Below are positions 15,308 through 24,547 of a stretch of DNA of 51,432 nucleotides, piece after piece. The notes below the pieces were generated by a model. The model was not told the origin of the DNA, ran no database searches, and worked only from the letters and a program-made list of their open reading frames with translations. Source of the stretch: Alphaproteobacteria bacterium (lineage in GTDB: Bacteria > Pseudomonadota > Alphaproteobacteria > CAAHEQ01 > UBA3637); the NCBI GenBank assembly GCA_017533325.1, contig JAFXIF010000033.1, forward strand, positions 1-51,432, in the 5' to 3' direction. Positions within the stretch are counted from its first letter, which is position 1, and each line of letters opens with the position of its first letter. The position numbers and the translations under genes are program-made.

Positions 15308-16315
15308 TTAATTAATTGTTTTTAAATAGGATCTATATTTAAAAAGGCAGACTTCTTTTTTGCATTTAATCTGTTGTTTTTGAATCAAGGGTAAAAGGGA
15401 TTTCTCTTTCATAATGAATAAAATATCCCCTTTTTTTGCGTTAAGGAAAAGGATTTCTTTTGGCGCGTTTAAAGAATATGAAAATTCCTTTTCTTCTTTT
15501 ATACTTTTAATGGACATATTAAATAAAAAATTTAATATATCATTGATTTTTATTTCATTTTCAAGCTCATTAAAAGAGGTGGAGGGCGAAATAAATTTTG
15601 TTTGATTTTGGGCGATTTCTCTTGGTTCATCAAATTTTATTTGTTTTAAAACCTTTCTTTTTTTAGGCGTAATCGGTTGTTTTTTTTCTTGCTTGAACGA
15701 GTGATTTATTTTTTCAATTTGGGTATCCCATATCTCGGATTTTAAAATTTTTTCTTCTTTTTTGGTTTGAGAAAGAATAAAAAAGAAAAGGCAAATGAAA
15801 AGGGAGCAAAAGAAAAAGAAGTGAGATTTTTTGATTTTTGGCGGTAAATAAGCAAAAGGTTGCCCATATAAGTTTTCATTTTTGTTGCCTTTTGAAAATA
15901 AAAAAATCAAAAATAAAAAAAGCTGAATCAAAAATAAAACAGATATAATTTCAATGATAATCCCGCCTAAAACAAGTTTTTCATTTAAGGCGTTTGGCGT
16001 AAAAGCTTTAAAGTTTAAAAACGGTAACAGCAAAAGAAATAATATAAAGGGAAGCAGGGTAAACCCTAAATTTTTATTGTGATCATGAATTCTTCGGACA
16101 AATAAGGCGGGAAGGGGAAGAAGAGGCAAAAAACAAAGAATAATTTGATATCCCGGTTTTAAATTTATAAATTGATATAACCCAAATAAAGAGATTTCAA
16201 TAAAAACAAGGAAAAATAAGTAAACAAGGATACTTTCTTTCGGTTCGCGACCGGAAAGAGAAAAACTTTTTTTGATTATTTCTTTAATCAGTTGAAAAAA
16301 TGAGATGTTGTTCAT
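15308..16315 (-). CDS. Divergent DUF805-like membrane protein
   Basis: The 335-residue protein resembles its neighbour: SLSGREPKESILVYLFFLVF replaces the GRANR entry motif, RRIHDHNKNLGF replaces RRFHD, and GNKNENLYGQPF closes the domain. About four to five membrane helices are followed by another helix (FFFFCSLFICLFFFILS) and a soluble tail of about 150 residues with no known motif. No clear Shine-Dalgarno site precedes ATG 16315, so translation may be weak. It lies 39 bp downstream of the LRR gene on the same strand and is likely co-transcribed with it. Confidence 0.65.
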   Translation of the reverse strand: MNNISFFQLIKEIIKKSFSLSGREPKESILVYLFFLVFIEISLFGLYQFINLKPGYQIILCFLPLLPLPALFVRRIHDHNKNLGFTLLPFILFLLLLPFLNFKAFTPNALNEKLVLGGIIIEIISVLFLIQLFLFLIFLFSKGNKNENLYGQPFAYLPPKIKKSHFFFFCSLFICLFFFILSQTKKEEKILKSEIWDTQIEKINHSFKQEKKQPITPKKRKVLKQIKFDEPREIAQNQTKFISPSTSFNELENEIKINDILNFLFNMSIKSIKEEKEFSYSLNAPKEILFLNAKKGDILFIMKEKSLLPLIQKQQIKCKKEVCLFKYRSYLKTIN

Positions 16316-16354
16316 GAGTCGAGTGTTCTTTGAAGATTAAATTTTGGTGAAGGC

Positions 16355-19078
16355 TTAAAGTTCATATTGAGAATGAAAAAAAAGATTTTTTTGAACTTGA
16401 TAAGGCCCTAAAATATTTTTTGAAGTTATTTTTAAGGGCAAAAGATAGGTTTCAATATATCTTTGTTTGGATTTTAAAATATCTTTTTCATCAAATCCGA
16501 CAAAGAGGAATGGAGAAAGCGCCGGATGAATAAATTTTGGCAGATGAGATAAAGTTAAAAGATGAATGTTTTTGGAGTAATGAACCGTTTCAAGAGGTGT
16601 TTCTCTTAAATCAAGTTTTTTTATCTTAATATCGGCCGGTAAAGTTGTTATCTTTGTTTTTAAAGCTTTTAACTCATCAACTTTTATATCGCTGGGCAAA
16701 AAGCTGATATTTGTTTGTGATATATCCAGTTCTTTTGCTTTTAAATTTTTGGGTAATGATGAAATGTTTGTTTTCATAATATTGACACGCGTTGCAAAAA
16801 TATCTTCCGGTAATTTGAGAAGAGAACTGTTTTGCGCTTCTAAAATATCAAAAGTTACCCCTTTTGGGAGCAAATTTAATTTTTTATTGTTATTTATCAA
16901 GAGCCATTTATAATGCGTGACAGGAATATTTAAAAGCGATGTATTTGAAATATCAAGACATTGAACAGTTAAATGAGAAGGCAATCGCTTTAAATTATGG
17001 CAATTTTTCAAAATTAAAGTGCCAAGCGCTATCTCTTCATTTAAAAATTGTATCGGTGTGGTGCTTAAATCCAAATAGTCACTGACTTCAACATTTCTTA
17101 AATCTTTTATTTTGGTTCCTTTGGCAAAAAGTTCTTTTAATTTTAAATCGGGCAGTTTTTGAACATTTGTATCAATAATGGATAAAGACTCTGTTTCTAT
17201 ATCTTCAGGAATGAATTTTAAAGAAGGCGCATTGACAACAACCTCTTTTGCTTTAATGTTTTTGGGTAAAACAGTTAAATTTTTGCCGTTAAAGGTTAGT
17301 TTTTCGCTGATTTGAATATAAGGAGAGATTTCTTCTATATTTGAACAATTATTTAAGGTTAATGTTTTAGTTTTTAATCCGCGCGCATCAATAAATTTTA
17401 AATCACTTGTTTCCATGGTGACATAATTGGCCTGAACCCCGCTTAAATTTAAATTATGAGTTCCTTGCGCATAGATGATTTTGGTAAAAACATACGGCTG
17501 ATTATTCTGTTGAACAATATTATAATGATATTTATTTAAATTTAAAAATTGGCATAAATGAGTGGGATTATAAGGATCTGCGAAAAAATAGCTTTTATTT
17601 AAGTCTCCCATATAATAATTACCAACCGGTAAAAAAGAGCCGGTCGGATGAGAAAGGCTTAAATATTTTTGATTTAAGGCGTTTAAAAATTGAAAAAATG
17701 AAGTGTTTTGAAGACCGAATTGTTTATCTTGAAGATAAAGTCTTTGAGAGGAATTTGAAACAATCGGGGAAACAGTGTTGATGATTGGGTTAAAAAAATG
17801 ATAAAACTCTCTTCTTATTCTTTTTAAGTTTGAAGAGAAAGTCAGCTCTCGATCAATCGTTTTTAATTTTTCTTTATTTTCGCCTTGATAAAAAATATCC
17901 AAACGTTTTTCATGATTTTTTATTTCATTTTCACTTGCAAACGGTTTTAATAAAATTCTTGAAAGTTTTTTATAAGGATTTTTAGAATTGATTAAATAGC
18001 CAACAATACTCCCATATCCGATTTGATGAGAAAGATCGTGAGCATTTTCATTTTCATACGACATACAAGTTTCCCAATCGGTATATTCGCTGATTCTGGC
18101 AATATCTTTTGCATAAACGCTTAAAAGAATTAAATCTCCTTCATTTTGCTCATTTTGAATAGGCTCAAGCTGTTTAATTTGCATTTCGTGAATGGTTGTT
18201 TTTTTTGCTAACAAAAAATCCGAAATAAAGTCAAAGTAAGGCAAGGTTTCTTTATGTTGCAGGGCAGAGGCCTTTTTTATTAATGAAAACAAAGTGGGCG
18301 TGAGGTGTATATTTTTTTGATTTTTCTTTTTAAAAAAATATTTTAATTGCTTTTGCGCTTCAGCGGATAACATTTCATGAAGCTTAAAAAGGGATAAAAA
18401 AGCGTCTTTCTCTTGTAAAGAAAGCTGATTTAAAAAGTTTTTTAACTCAATAAGTTGTTGATAAAGCGTGTTTAAAAATTTTCCGATTTTAATTTCTTTA
18501 TTTAAAGAGTCGGAAACAAAATATTGATAAACGGCAAGTTCTTGATTTTTTTTGCCTTGTGTTTTTTTTATAACATTTTTTGTTTTTAATATGAGTTTAA
18601 TTTTTTCTGAATCAGGTAAATGATTGTTTAAAAAGTCAACACACTCTTGAATAGAGGATAAAAGAGTCGGTATTTTGTTGATTTTAATATAAACGCGTTG
18701 CCGTTCTTCAAAAAAAGATGGCCTTTGATAGTTATGAATCACGCGCTCAAATTCGCCTTTTAAAAGGATTTTTTTCTCTTGAATTTCTTTTTCTTGATAA
18801 CTTTCTTTCGTTGTTTGAATGAGCGTGTTTAACTCTTGAATCGTTTGAATGTTTTTTAATAAATGAAGGGTTTTTTCTTCATTAATATTATGTTTGGCAC
18901 AAAAAAGGAAAAAATGTTGTAACTTTTTTAAAAAGAGTGTCTTTTCTTTATCTGAGGGAAAAGAAGGAAGATGATTTATATAATCAAGCGCCTTTTTTTT
19001 GCAAAAAAGAACGTAATTTTGATAAATCTTTTTCGTTTCTTGTAAATTTAAAATTTGATGTGAAAGATATGATTGCAT
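16355..19078 (-). CDS. Large leucine-rich-repeat protein, effector-like, function unknown
   Basis: The 907-residue protein has no signal peptide or membrane helix. Residues 1-310 are mostly charged helices. Residues about 322-380 hold a conserved block (DIxxIS, DWETCM with Trp335-Cys338, GSIVGYLINSxNP, RILLKPF). A mixed region with KQFGLQN follows. From about 560 the chain is a solenoid of short repeats, clearest at the end as three consecutive 19-residue units starting LPKNL, LPSDI and LPADI with the pattern LPxxIxxxxLxxxxTxIxx. That length is close to the 20-residue repeats of IpaH/YopM-type secreted effectors. A closely built paralogue lies upstream (19151-22525). Host or partner binding is inference. 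Confidence 0.7.
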   Translation of the reverse strand: MQSYLSHQILNLQETKKIYQNYVLFCKKKALDYINHLPSFPSDKEKTLFLKKLQHFFLFCAKHNINEEKTLHLLKNIQTIQELNTLIQTTKESYQEKEIQEKKILLKGEFERVIHNYQRPSFFEERQRVYIKINKIPTLLSSIQECVDFLNNHLPDSEKIKLILKTKNVIKKTQGKKNQELAVYQYFVSDSLNKEIKIGKFLNTLYQQLIELKNFLNQLSLQEKDAFLSLFKLHEMLSAEAQKQLKYFFKKKNQKNIHLTPTLFSLIKKASALQHKETLPYFDFISDFLLAKKTTIHEMQIKQLEPIQNEQNEGDLILLSVYAKDIARISEYTDWETCMSYENENAHDLSHQIGYGSIVGYLINSKNPYKKLSRILLKPFASENEIKNHEKRLDIFYQGENKEKLKTIDRELTFSSNLKRIRREFYHFFNPIINTVSPIVSNSSQRLYLQDKQFGLQNTSFFQFLNALNQKYLSLSHPTGSFLPVGNYYMGDLNKSYFFADPYNPTHLCQFLNLNKYHYNIVQQNNQPYVFTKIIYAQGTHNLNLSGVQANYVTMETSDLKFIDARGLKTKTLTLNNCSNIEEISPYIQISEKLTFNGKNLTVLPKNIKAKEVVVNAPSLKFIPEDIETESLSIIDTNVQKLPDLKLKELFAKGTKIKDLRNVEVSDYLDLSTTPIQFLNEEIALGTLILKNCHNLKRLPSHLTVQCLDISNTSLLNIPVTHYKWLLINNNKKLNLLPKGVTFDILEAQNSSLLKLPEDIFATRVNIMKTNISSLPKNLKAKELDISQTNISFLPSDIKVDELKALKTKITTLPADIKIKKLDLRETPLETVHYSKNIHLLTLSHLPKFIHPALSPFLFVGFDEKDILKSKQRYIETYLLPLKITSKNILGPYQVQKNLFFHSQYEL

Positions 19079-19150
19079 CGCTTGTCTTCTTTATTTTAAG
19101 CAAGCAAAATATCATTGTTTTAAGAAAAGTTCAATATTTTTTATAAAAAA

Positions 19151-20086
19151 TTATTCATATTGAGATTGCTTTTGTTGTTTTTTTAAGCGTTGGCTTTTAT
19201 TCTTTTGTTTAAAGTTATGTTTCCCTTGCTTAATTTGCGAAAGCGTTAAACCGATAAAACATTCATTTGGGATTGAAGGGTGAATATATTTAATCGGATT
19301 ATTCACAATAATCTCTTCAAAATGCGGGGAATAATAAAGCGTTTGAATATTTAAATTTTCCATTGAAAGCCGTTTAACTTGTATATCAGCCGGAATAACG
19401 GTAATTTTTGTGTTGTTAATATTTAACTCATCTGCACAAATCGTTGCCGGCAGTTCTTGAATCGGCGTATTGTCGGCCACAAGTTTATGAACAATCATAT
19501 TGTTTGGCAATTTTTTAATAGGGCAGTTAGAAAGGGTTATTGTTGTTGCGCATAAGTTTTCAGGTAAGCTCGCAAGAGAGGCGTTTTCGGCAATTAAATC
19601 CCTGAATGTAACTGAGTTATCTAAAGTGGCTATATTTTGGCAATTGCTGATATTTAAAAGACCGGTATCTATATTATGAATGGATTGAACCGCACTTCCC
19701 ATCAAATTAATTTTTTTTGTTTTTTGAGGCATAAGTGTAAATTCAGTTAAATTTTGGCAATGAACAGCTTCTAAATTTTGAATTTTAATATTGGGGTTAA
19801 TGGTTGCTATCGGGGTATGGGAAATATTAAGCGTATCGATAACAACATGATCGCCAATGGTTTCTAAAGGCGTATGTCTGGCATCTAAAGAAATTGCTTT
19901 TAAAAAAGAGGGAATGGATTGTAACTTTGATTGGGGGCAAAGAATAATATTTGCGCTTATATCCTCAGGCAAATTTTTTAATCCGGATTGAGCGGCAAAA
20001 AGGTTTTGAAATTTTGTTTCTTTGGGTAAATATTCAAAATTTTTGCATCTTGTTAAATGGATATTTTGTGTTTTTAAAACAGGCAC
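19151..20086 (-). CDS. LRR paralogue, C-terminal open frame
   Basis: Solenoid and C-terminal cap of the split gene. The frame is actually open from 20377 (residues FQKNLSGISLNAS onward), so 20086 (a GTG) is only the first plausible start. The cap motif YIHPSIPNECFIGLTLSQI matches FIHPALSPFLFVGFDEKDI of the intact paralogue. Confidence 0.45.
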   Translation of the reverse strand: MPVLKTQNIHLTRCKNFEYLPKETKFQNLFAAQSGLKNLPEDISANIILCPQSKLQSIPSFLKAISLDARHTPLETIGDHVVIDTLNISHTPIATINPNIKIQNLEAVHCQNLTEFTLMPQKTKKINLMGSAVQSIHNIDTGLLNISNCQNIATLDNSVTFRDLIAENASLASLPENLCATTITLSNCPIKKLPNNMIVHKLVADNTPIQELPATICADELNINNTKITVIPADIQVKRLSMENLNIQTLYYSPHFEEIIVNNPIKYIHPSIPNECFIGLTLSQIKQGKHNFKQKNKSQRLKKQQKQSQYE

Positions 20087-20321
20087 TTCTTTAATATTTG
20101 AATTTGAAAGGTTAAGCGTCCCTTCAACAATGATGTCGTTTGGTAGTTTTGTTAAATTTTGGCAATTTTCAGCTGACAGCTTATAAAATTTTAATCCGTT
20201 TGGAATAGCCTTAATCGGCGTATTATTAATGGAAAGAGATTTAATTTGAATTTTGGGATGAATAGAGTTGAGCGGGGTTGAATCTAAAATAACTTCTTGA
20301 AAGACTGTGCCTTCCGGTATT

Positions 20322-20723
20322 TCAGTGATATTTGAAAAGGAAGCATTTAATGATATACCGCTTAAATTTTTTTGGAATTAAAGTAAGGGAGGAATGAATG
20401 GCTGAAAGCTGGTTAAATTGAATACCGATCGGAAGAGCGGTTAAATTTTTTGTTCCGTTTATGTTAATGCTATAAGTCTTAAGTGGCGGAATATATTGAA
20501 GCGCGCTCTTTGACGCATTAAGTTTTTGACTGATGCTTATTTCATTTGGTAATTTTTTAATTTTTTTACAGTCGGATATATCCAAAGTGGCAACTTTTAT
20601 AGGAGGAATAAATGAAACGGTGGAATCCGAAAGAATTAATTCCTCTGTTTGAATATCAGGGGCAACGCTGGTTAATTTCGTGTGACTTGCAGAAACAATC
20701 GGCGCGCCAAGTCCAAACGGCAT
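20322..20723 (-). CDS. LRR paralogue, middle open frame
   Basis: This segment encodes about 110 residues of genuine LRR sequence (for example LDISDCKKIKKLPNEI, ININGTKNLTALPIGI) in another frame; the homology begins upstream of the ATG, at the shift near 20750. It leaves the true frame at 20367-20373. There is no ribosome site, so independent translation is unlikely. Confidence 0.4.
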   Translation of the reverse strand: MPFGLGAPIVSASHTKLTSVAPDIQTEELILSDSTVSFIPPIKVATLDISDCKKIKKLPNEISISQKLNASKSALQYIPPLKTYSININGTKNLTALPIGIQFNQLSAIHSSLTLIPKKFKRYIIKCFLFKYH

Positions 20724-22525
20724 ATCAAATTGTTTATCGGAATTTTCAAAAAAAGGCCGTTTGTTATATGAATGGTTTGAGGGAAAGTTTTTCTTTTTAA
20801 TGTTGAGGCTTGTTCAATAAAAAGGCGTTCAACAGTGAGGCTTTTTGTTTCTTGATCCAACATATTTGCGTTTAATGTTAATGTTTTTAAATTAAGCGGG
20901 CGCAAATGTAAGTTTGGAATATCCGTTATGTTCAAGTGAGCGGTATGAATAACACCGTTTGTGTCAAAATGATAAGGGATTTTGTTGTAAATTAAATATT
21001 TGATAAGATTATCCTTATCAAAACGATCATAAATTTGATAGCTTTGATGTAAAGAATCCAAATACATGGAATCCACAATCATATATGTTCCGGGGACGGT
21101 GTTTGTGTTTAAATGATTTGCAATAAAAGACTCTAATATTTCTTTGAAAGCTTGGTTTTGCAAGCCGTAAATTTTATCAATTTTATAAATGCGCTCCACT
21201 TGTTTTGGGTTAAGCTTTAATTCCTCGTCATCTAAATAATCGGTTTCTTCTTCCAAAAACTTTCTTTTTGTTTGATTCATATCTTCATAATCATAAAGAA
21301 GCGTTTTACTTAAAGAAATATTCGGAAAATTAAATTCAGCATCAATATGCTCTAAATAATTGACGCGTTGGCGAAGTGTTTTGGCCGTTTCAAAGGGTTT
21401 AAGCAAAATACGGGCCAATTTTTTTTGCGGATTTTGGCTGTTTATTCCATAAGCAATAATCGAGCCGGTGCCGATTTGCATCATCACATCTTGAAAATAA
21501 AGCCCGCCGTTGGTCATGCAACTTTCCCAATGAACAAATGTTGACATGGAGGAAATATCTCTTGGCAATGTTGAAAGGATAATCGTGTCAATACCGGTAT
21601 CATTCTCCGAATCGGAAAGCGGTTTAATCAACATTTCATGCAAATTTAAATGAAAAAATTGAAGCTTTTGCGCGATATTTTGAAGAATACTCAGTAAATG
21701 CGCCTCTTCTTTTAATTGATAAGATTTGAGGTGTCTTAAAAGAATGGGGTCTAATCTAAACGGCGGAAAGTTTTTCCTTTGCTTAAATTTTGAAAAATAA
21801 AGGCCAAGATTTTGATTGTTTGGAATTTTTGTTATAAATCTGAAAAATATGTGTTTCAGCTCTTCATTTTCCTGAAGCATTTTTAAAAGATGTGTGCATT
21901 CCAATTCATATTGCCTTAATTTGGCAACCGGTTTCATGTCTTGCTTTTGTTTGAGCCAGATTCTTTTGATTTTCTTTTCTTTTTTATTAAATTTGGAGCC
22001 TTCTTCTATGGTTTTTGTTTCAATGGAAAAGGAAAATTTTTCTGTTTTTAAAAGCGGATAGTTGAGATAATCAATAATGTCTTGCATCAGCTCTGTTTCG
22101 GATAAAATCGGCTTTGTTTTTAAGTAAATCCGCTCTTGGGTTCCAAAAATTTCCGGAAATTGAATACCATATAAAGTTCTTCTGATACGTCCGATTTCTT
22201 CAAGGGCGCTAAAATTTTTATATGTTTCAATGGCTTTTGCTTTTAAGTCAATGACAATTTGTTCAGCTTCTTTTTCAGTGGAAGAATTTATAATTTTATA
22301 AAGGTATTCAGTTTCGTTTAAATTATATCTTTCACTTAAAATAATAATTCTTTTTAACAGCGAAACCGTTTTTTCTTTATTATGTGGTTGATAAATTTTG
22401 CTTTTATGAATTTCATAGGTCAGTTCGGCTTTATCTTTAGCTTGTTTCAGCGCTTTTTTATACATGTCTGTCACGTCGCTTCTTGACATGATTTGATAAG
22501 ATTGAGGCTCTTTTGGTGCAGACAT
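20672..22525 (-). CDS. LRR paralogue, N-terminal open frame
   Basis: This is the first segment of the split gene, 617 residues from ATG 22525. It carries the helical N-terminus, the DISSMSTFVHWESCM / GTGSIIAYGINSQNP / RILLKPF block, KIYGLQN and the first solenoid repeats. It leaves the true frame at the T7 (minus strand) at 20748-20754 and ends about 25 codons later in unrelated sequence. If expressed alone it would lack nearly all of the repeat domain. Confidence 0.6.
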   Translation of the reverse strand: MSAPKEPQSYQIMSRSDVTDMYKKALKQAKDKAELTYEIHKSKIYQPHNKEKTVSLLKRIIILSERYNLNETEYLYKIINSSTEKEAEQIVIDLKAKAIETYKNFSALEEIGRIRRTLYGIQFPEIFGTQERIYLKTKPILSETELMQDIIDYLNYPLLKTEKFSFSIETKTIEEGSKFNKKEKKIKRIWLKQKQDMKPVAKLRQYELECTHLLKMLQENEELKHIFFRFITKIPNNQNLGLYFSKFKQRKNFPPFRLDPILLRHLKSYQLKEEAHLLSILQNIAQKLQFFHLNLHEMLIKPLSDSENDTGIDTIILSTLPRDISSMSTFVHWESCMTNGGLYFQDVMMQIGTGSIIAYGINSQNPQKKLARILLKPFETAKTLRQRVNYLEHIDAEFNFPNISLSKTLLYDYEDMNQTKRKFLEEETDYLDDEELKLNPKQVERIYKIDKIYGLQNQAFKEILESFIANHLNTNTVPGTYMIVDSMYLDSLHQSYQIYDRFDKDNLIKYLIYNKIPYHFDTNGVIHTAHLNITDIPNLHLRPLNLKTLTLNANMLDQETKSLTVERLFIEQASTLKRKTFPQTIHITNGLFLKIPINNLICRLDLARRLFLQVTRN

Positions 22526-22567
22526 AATAAAACTCCTAAAAATAAAAAAGTTTTTTGATTCTATCAT

Positions 22568-22798
22568 AAAATAAGCTTCAAGTAAACATATTTTTAAAAA
22601 TATTTAAAAATGTAGCCAAAAGTATCAAAAAGCCATTTTAAGTTTTTTATTTCTTTTAAGGAAATGAAAAAATGAAACAAGAAGATTGGTATCAAATAAA
22701 AGAGCCTTTTTTAATTTGTCCTATCAGGCAATTTTTCTTAAAGATTATTCCTTGAAAAAAAACTTATTTTATTATAAAGTCGGATAAAGAGGAGTAAA
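22568..22798. other. Intergenic spacer with a possible 27-codon reading frame
   Basis: This is the spacer between the divergent LRR and DUF805 genes. A frame of 27 codons (22672-22755, starting MKQEDWYQIKEPF) follows a TTAAGGAAA sequence. It is short and has no recognisable family, so it is noted but not called as a gene. Nothing else is seen. Confidence 0.3.
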
Positions 22799-23437
22799 AT
22801 GATGCAAAATAATTTTATTTTAAATTGTTTGATTGAATTTTTTAAGTTAGACTTTTTTTTGAATGGATTGAAAAAATATTCATATTTTGGGGGTAGGGAG
22901 AGCAGAAAACCCTTTTTTCTTTTTCAACTGTCTGTTTTTTTCATTTTTTTGGGTGTCAATGTCTTTGCTGAGCGGTTTGATAAATATATCTATTTGTTAA
23001 GTTATATTATTTTTATGTTTCCGCCGGTTATCTCTTCAATGGTTCGAAGGCTTCATGATGTCGGAAAAAGCGGATTTGTTTTGCCGGTATCTTTGCTTTC
23101 AGGTTCGTTATTTTTTATTATCGGGCTGTTGTCTTTTAACGGGTCTGATTTCATGGTCGGATTGATAACCATTTTAAGTTTTTTAATCATGTTATATCCT
23201 GTTTTTTTGTTTTTTAAAGCATCAGAGCCTTCTTTAAACAAATATGATACGCAAAAATCTCGCCCTGTTTATCATGGGATAATGTTGATATTTTTCGTTT
23301 TGATTTTTATGTTTTTCTTATATATATTGGGGTCGTTATTCAGCCAAGTTGAAGTTTTGCAACAAGAAAGTCCTTTAACTGTTGAAGAAACAAAGGAAAT
23401 TGATAATTTAATCCAAAATTATAAAATGAAAAAATAA
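22799..23437 (+). CDS. DUF805-family membrane protein
   Basis: The 212-residue protein is a compact DUF805 domain: YFGGRESRKPFFLFQL entry motif, helices, RRLHDVGKSGF (a near-consensus family motif), further helices, then EPSLNKY closing the domain, one more helix (GIMLIFFVLIFMFFLYILGSL) and a short acidic tail. Two ATG codons (22799, 22802) follow GAGGAG. It is the third DUF805 gene of this block, divergent from the LRR paralogues, and converges on queA with one base between the stops. Function is unknown. Confidence 0.85.
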   Translation: MMQNNFILNCLIEFFKLDFFLNGLKKYSYFGGRESRKPFFLFQLSVFFIFLGVNVFAERFDKYIYLLSYIIFMFPPVISSMVRRLHDVGKSGFVLPVSLLSGSLFFIIGLLSFNGSDFMVGLITILSFLIMLYPVFLFFKASEPSLNKYDTQKSRPVYHGIMLIFFVLIFMFFLYILGSLFSQVEVLQQESPLTVEETKEIDNLIQNYKMKK

Positions 23438-23438
23438 A

Positions 23439-24476
23439 CTATTTTTGCTTTTCAATAAAACAGGCATCCCCGTATGAAAAAAATCTGTATTTATTGTTGA
23501 TAGCTGTTTGATAGGTTTTTTTCATCACATCAATGCCGGCAAAGGCACAAACAAGCATAAAAAGAGTTGACCCTGAAAGATGAAAATTTGTAAACATCGC
23601 ATCAATCACCTTAAACTTATACCCCGGTGTGATAAAAATAGAGGTATCTTGTTCAAAGGGATGTAAAAGGCCGTTTTCATCTGCCGCTGATTCCAATAAT
23701 CTTAAAGAGGTTGTTCCGACAGAGATAATTCTTCTTCCTTCTTTTTTGGCTTGGTTGAGTTTATCGGCTGTTTCTTTTGTTAAAACACCAAATTCCGCAT
23801 GCATTTTGTGATTATCCGTATCCTCCACTTTCACGGGTAAAAAGGTTCCGCCACCGACATGAAGGGTCACAAAAACTTTTTCAATGCCTTTTTCTTCCAA
23901 GTTTTTGAACAAGCTGTCTGTAAAATGAAGGCCGGCAGTCGGCGCGGCAACGGCGCCTTCATATTTTGCATAGATGGTTTGATAATTTGCTTTATCAGAG
24001 TCTTTACCGCCTTTTTCCCGTTTGATATAAGGGGGTAGGGGCATGATGCCCGTTTCATGCAAGGCGCTCATTAAGTCGGCACCTGATTTATTAAATTGAA
24101 GTAAAACAGGGCCGTCTTCCTTTTTTTTTAGAACGGTGGCAAAAAATCCTTCTTTAAAAAGAATTTGATCGTTTATTTTTAAGCGTCTTGAATTTTTGAT
24201 AAGCGCTTCCCAAGAAGATAAATCAATTTGTTTAAACAAAGTGACTTCGATATGGGCTTGGCCTCTTGTTCCAAAAAGACGGGCGGGGATAACTTTTGTG
24301 TCATTAAACACAAGGATATCTCCTTTTTTTAAAAGAAAGGGTAAATCCTTGACCTGATGGTGAGAAATTTCGCTTTTTTCATTGAGGTGCAATAATTTAG
24401 AGCTGTCTCTCGGATTGGCCGGTTCGTTAGCGATTAAATCGGCTGGCATATCGAATGTAAAAATTTCAGTTTTCAT
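23439..24476 (-). CDS. queA: S-adenosylmethionine:tRNA ribosyltransferase-isomerase
   Basis: The 345-residue enzyme transfers and isomerises the ribose of S-adenosylmethionine onto preQ1-modified tRNA to give epoxyqueuosine. Typical motifs are FDMPADLIANEPANPRDSS at the start, GDILVFNDTKVIPARL, GAVAAPTAGLHFT, LHVGGGTFLPV and the end motif FTNFHLSGSTLFMLVCAF. ATG 24476 is chosen because AAGGA precedes it and the family begins at this point; an upstream in-frame extension to 24527 has no support. No other queuosine gene is in the window (tgt often follows). Confidence 0.95.
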   Translation of the reverse strand: MKTEIFTFDMPADLIANEPANPRDSSKLLHLNEKSEISHHQVKDLPFLLKKGDILVFNDTKVIPARLFGTRGQAHIEVTLFKQIDLSSWEALIKNSRRLKINDQILFKEGFFATVLKKKEDGPVLLQFNKSGADLMSALHETGIMPLPPYIKREKGGKDSDKANYQTIYAKYEGAVAAPTAGLHFTDSLFKNLEEKGIEKVFVTLHVGGGTFLPVKVEDTDNHKMHAEFGVLTKETADKLNQAKKEGRRIISVGTTSLRLLESAADENGLLHPFEQDTSIFITPGYKFKVIDAMFTNFHLSGSTLFMLVCAFAGIDVMKKTYQTAINNKYRFFSYGDACFIEKQK

Positions 24477-24547
24477 CTTGATTTCCTTAAAGTTTTTGTA
24501 GGCAAAACTATATAATTTTTTATGCAAAATGTCAAGTTTATTTTTTA

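Larger units (their letters stand above)
19151..22525 (-). pseudogene. Second LRR paralogue, split by two homopolymer frameshifts
   Basis: Three overlapping reading frames form one gene of about 1120 residues like the 907-residue neighbour: the same W-[E]-S/T-C-M block (Trp333-Glu-Ser-Cys-Met), the same RILLKPF, KxYGLQN, LRR solenoid and C-terminal KxIHP...QSQYE. The start is ATG 22525 after AGGAG. The first break is at the A7 run 20748-20754 (minus-strand T7), where one added base, or two removed, restores the frame. The second is at the T7 run 20367-20373, where one removed base restores it. The two shifts cancel, so frame 1 resumes. It could be a decaying gene, a phase-variable gene, a slippage-corrected gene or an assembly error. 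Confidence 0.75.

Noticed and set aside
19151..22525. Three separate small LRR genes
   Set aside because: Translation across the two 7-base runs joins seamlessly into one paralogue of the 907-residue protein, and the middle and last pieces have no ribosome sites.
22672..22755. 27-codon reading frame MKQEDWYQIKEPF... with AAGGA upstream
   Set aside because: Too short, no family and no sign of conservation; such frames are expected by chance in AT-rich spacers. Listed only as part of the spacer.
24477..24547. preQ1 riboswitch upstream of queA
   Set aside because: No conserved preQ1 aptamer pattern is visible; the leader is short and AT-rich.
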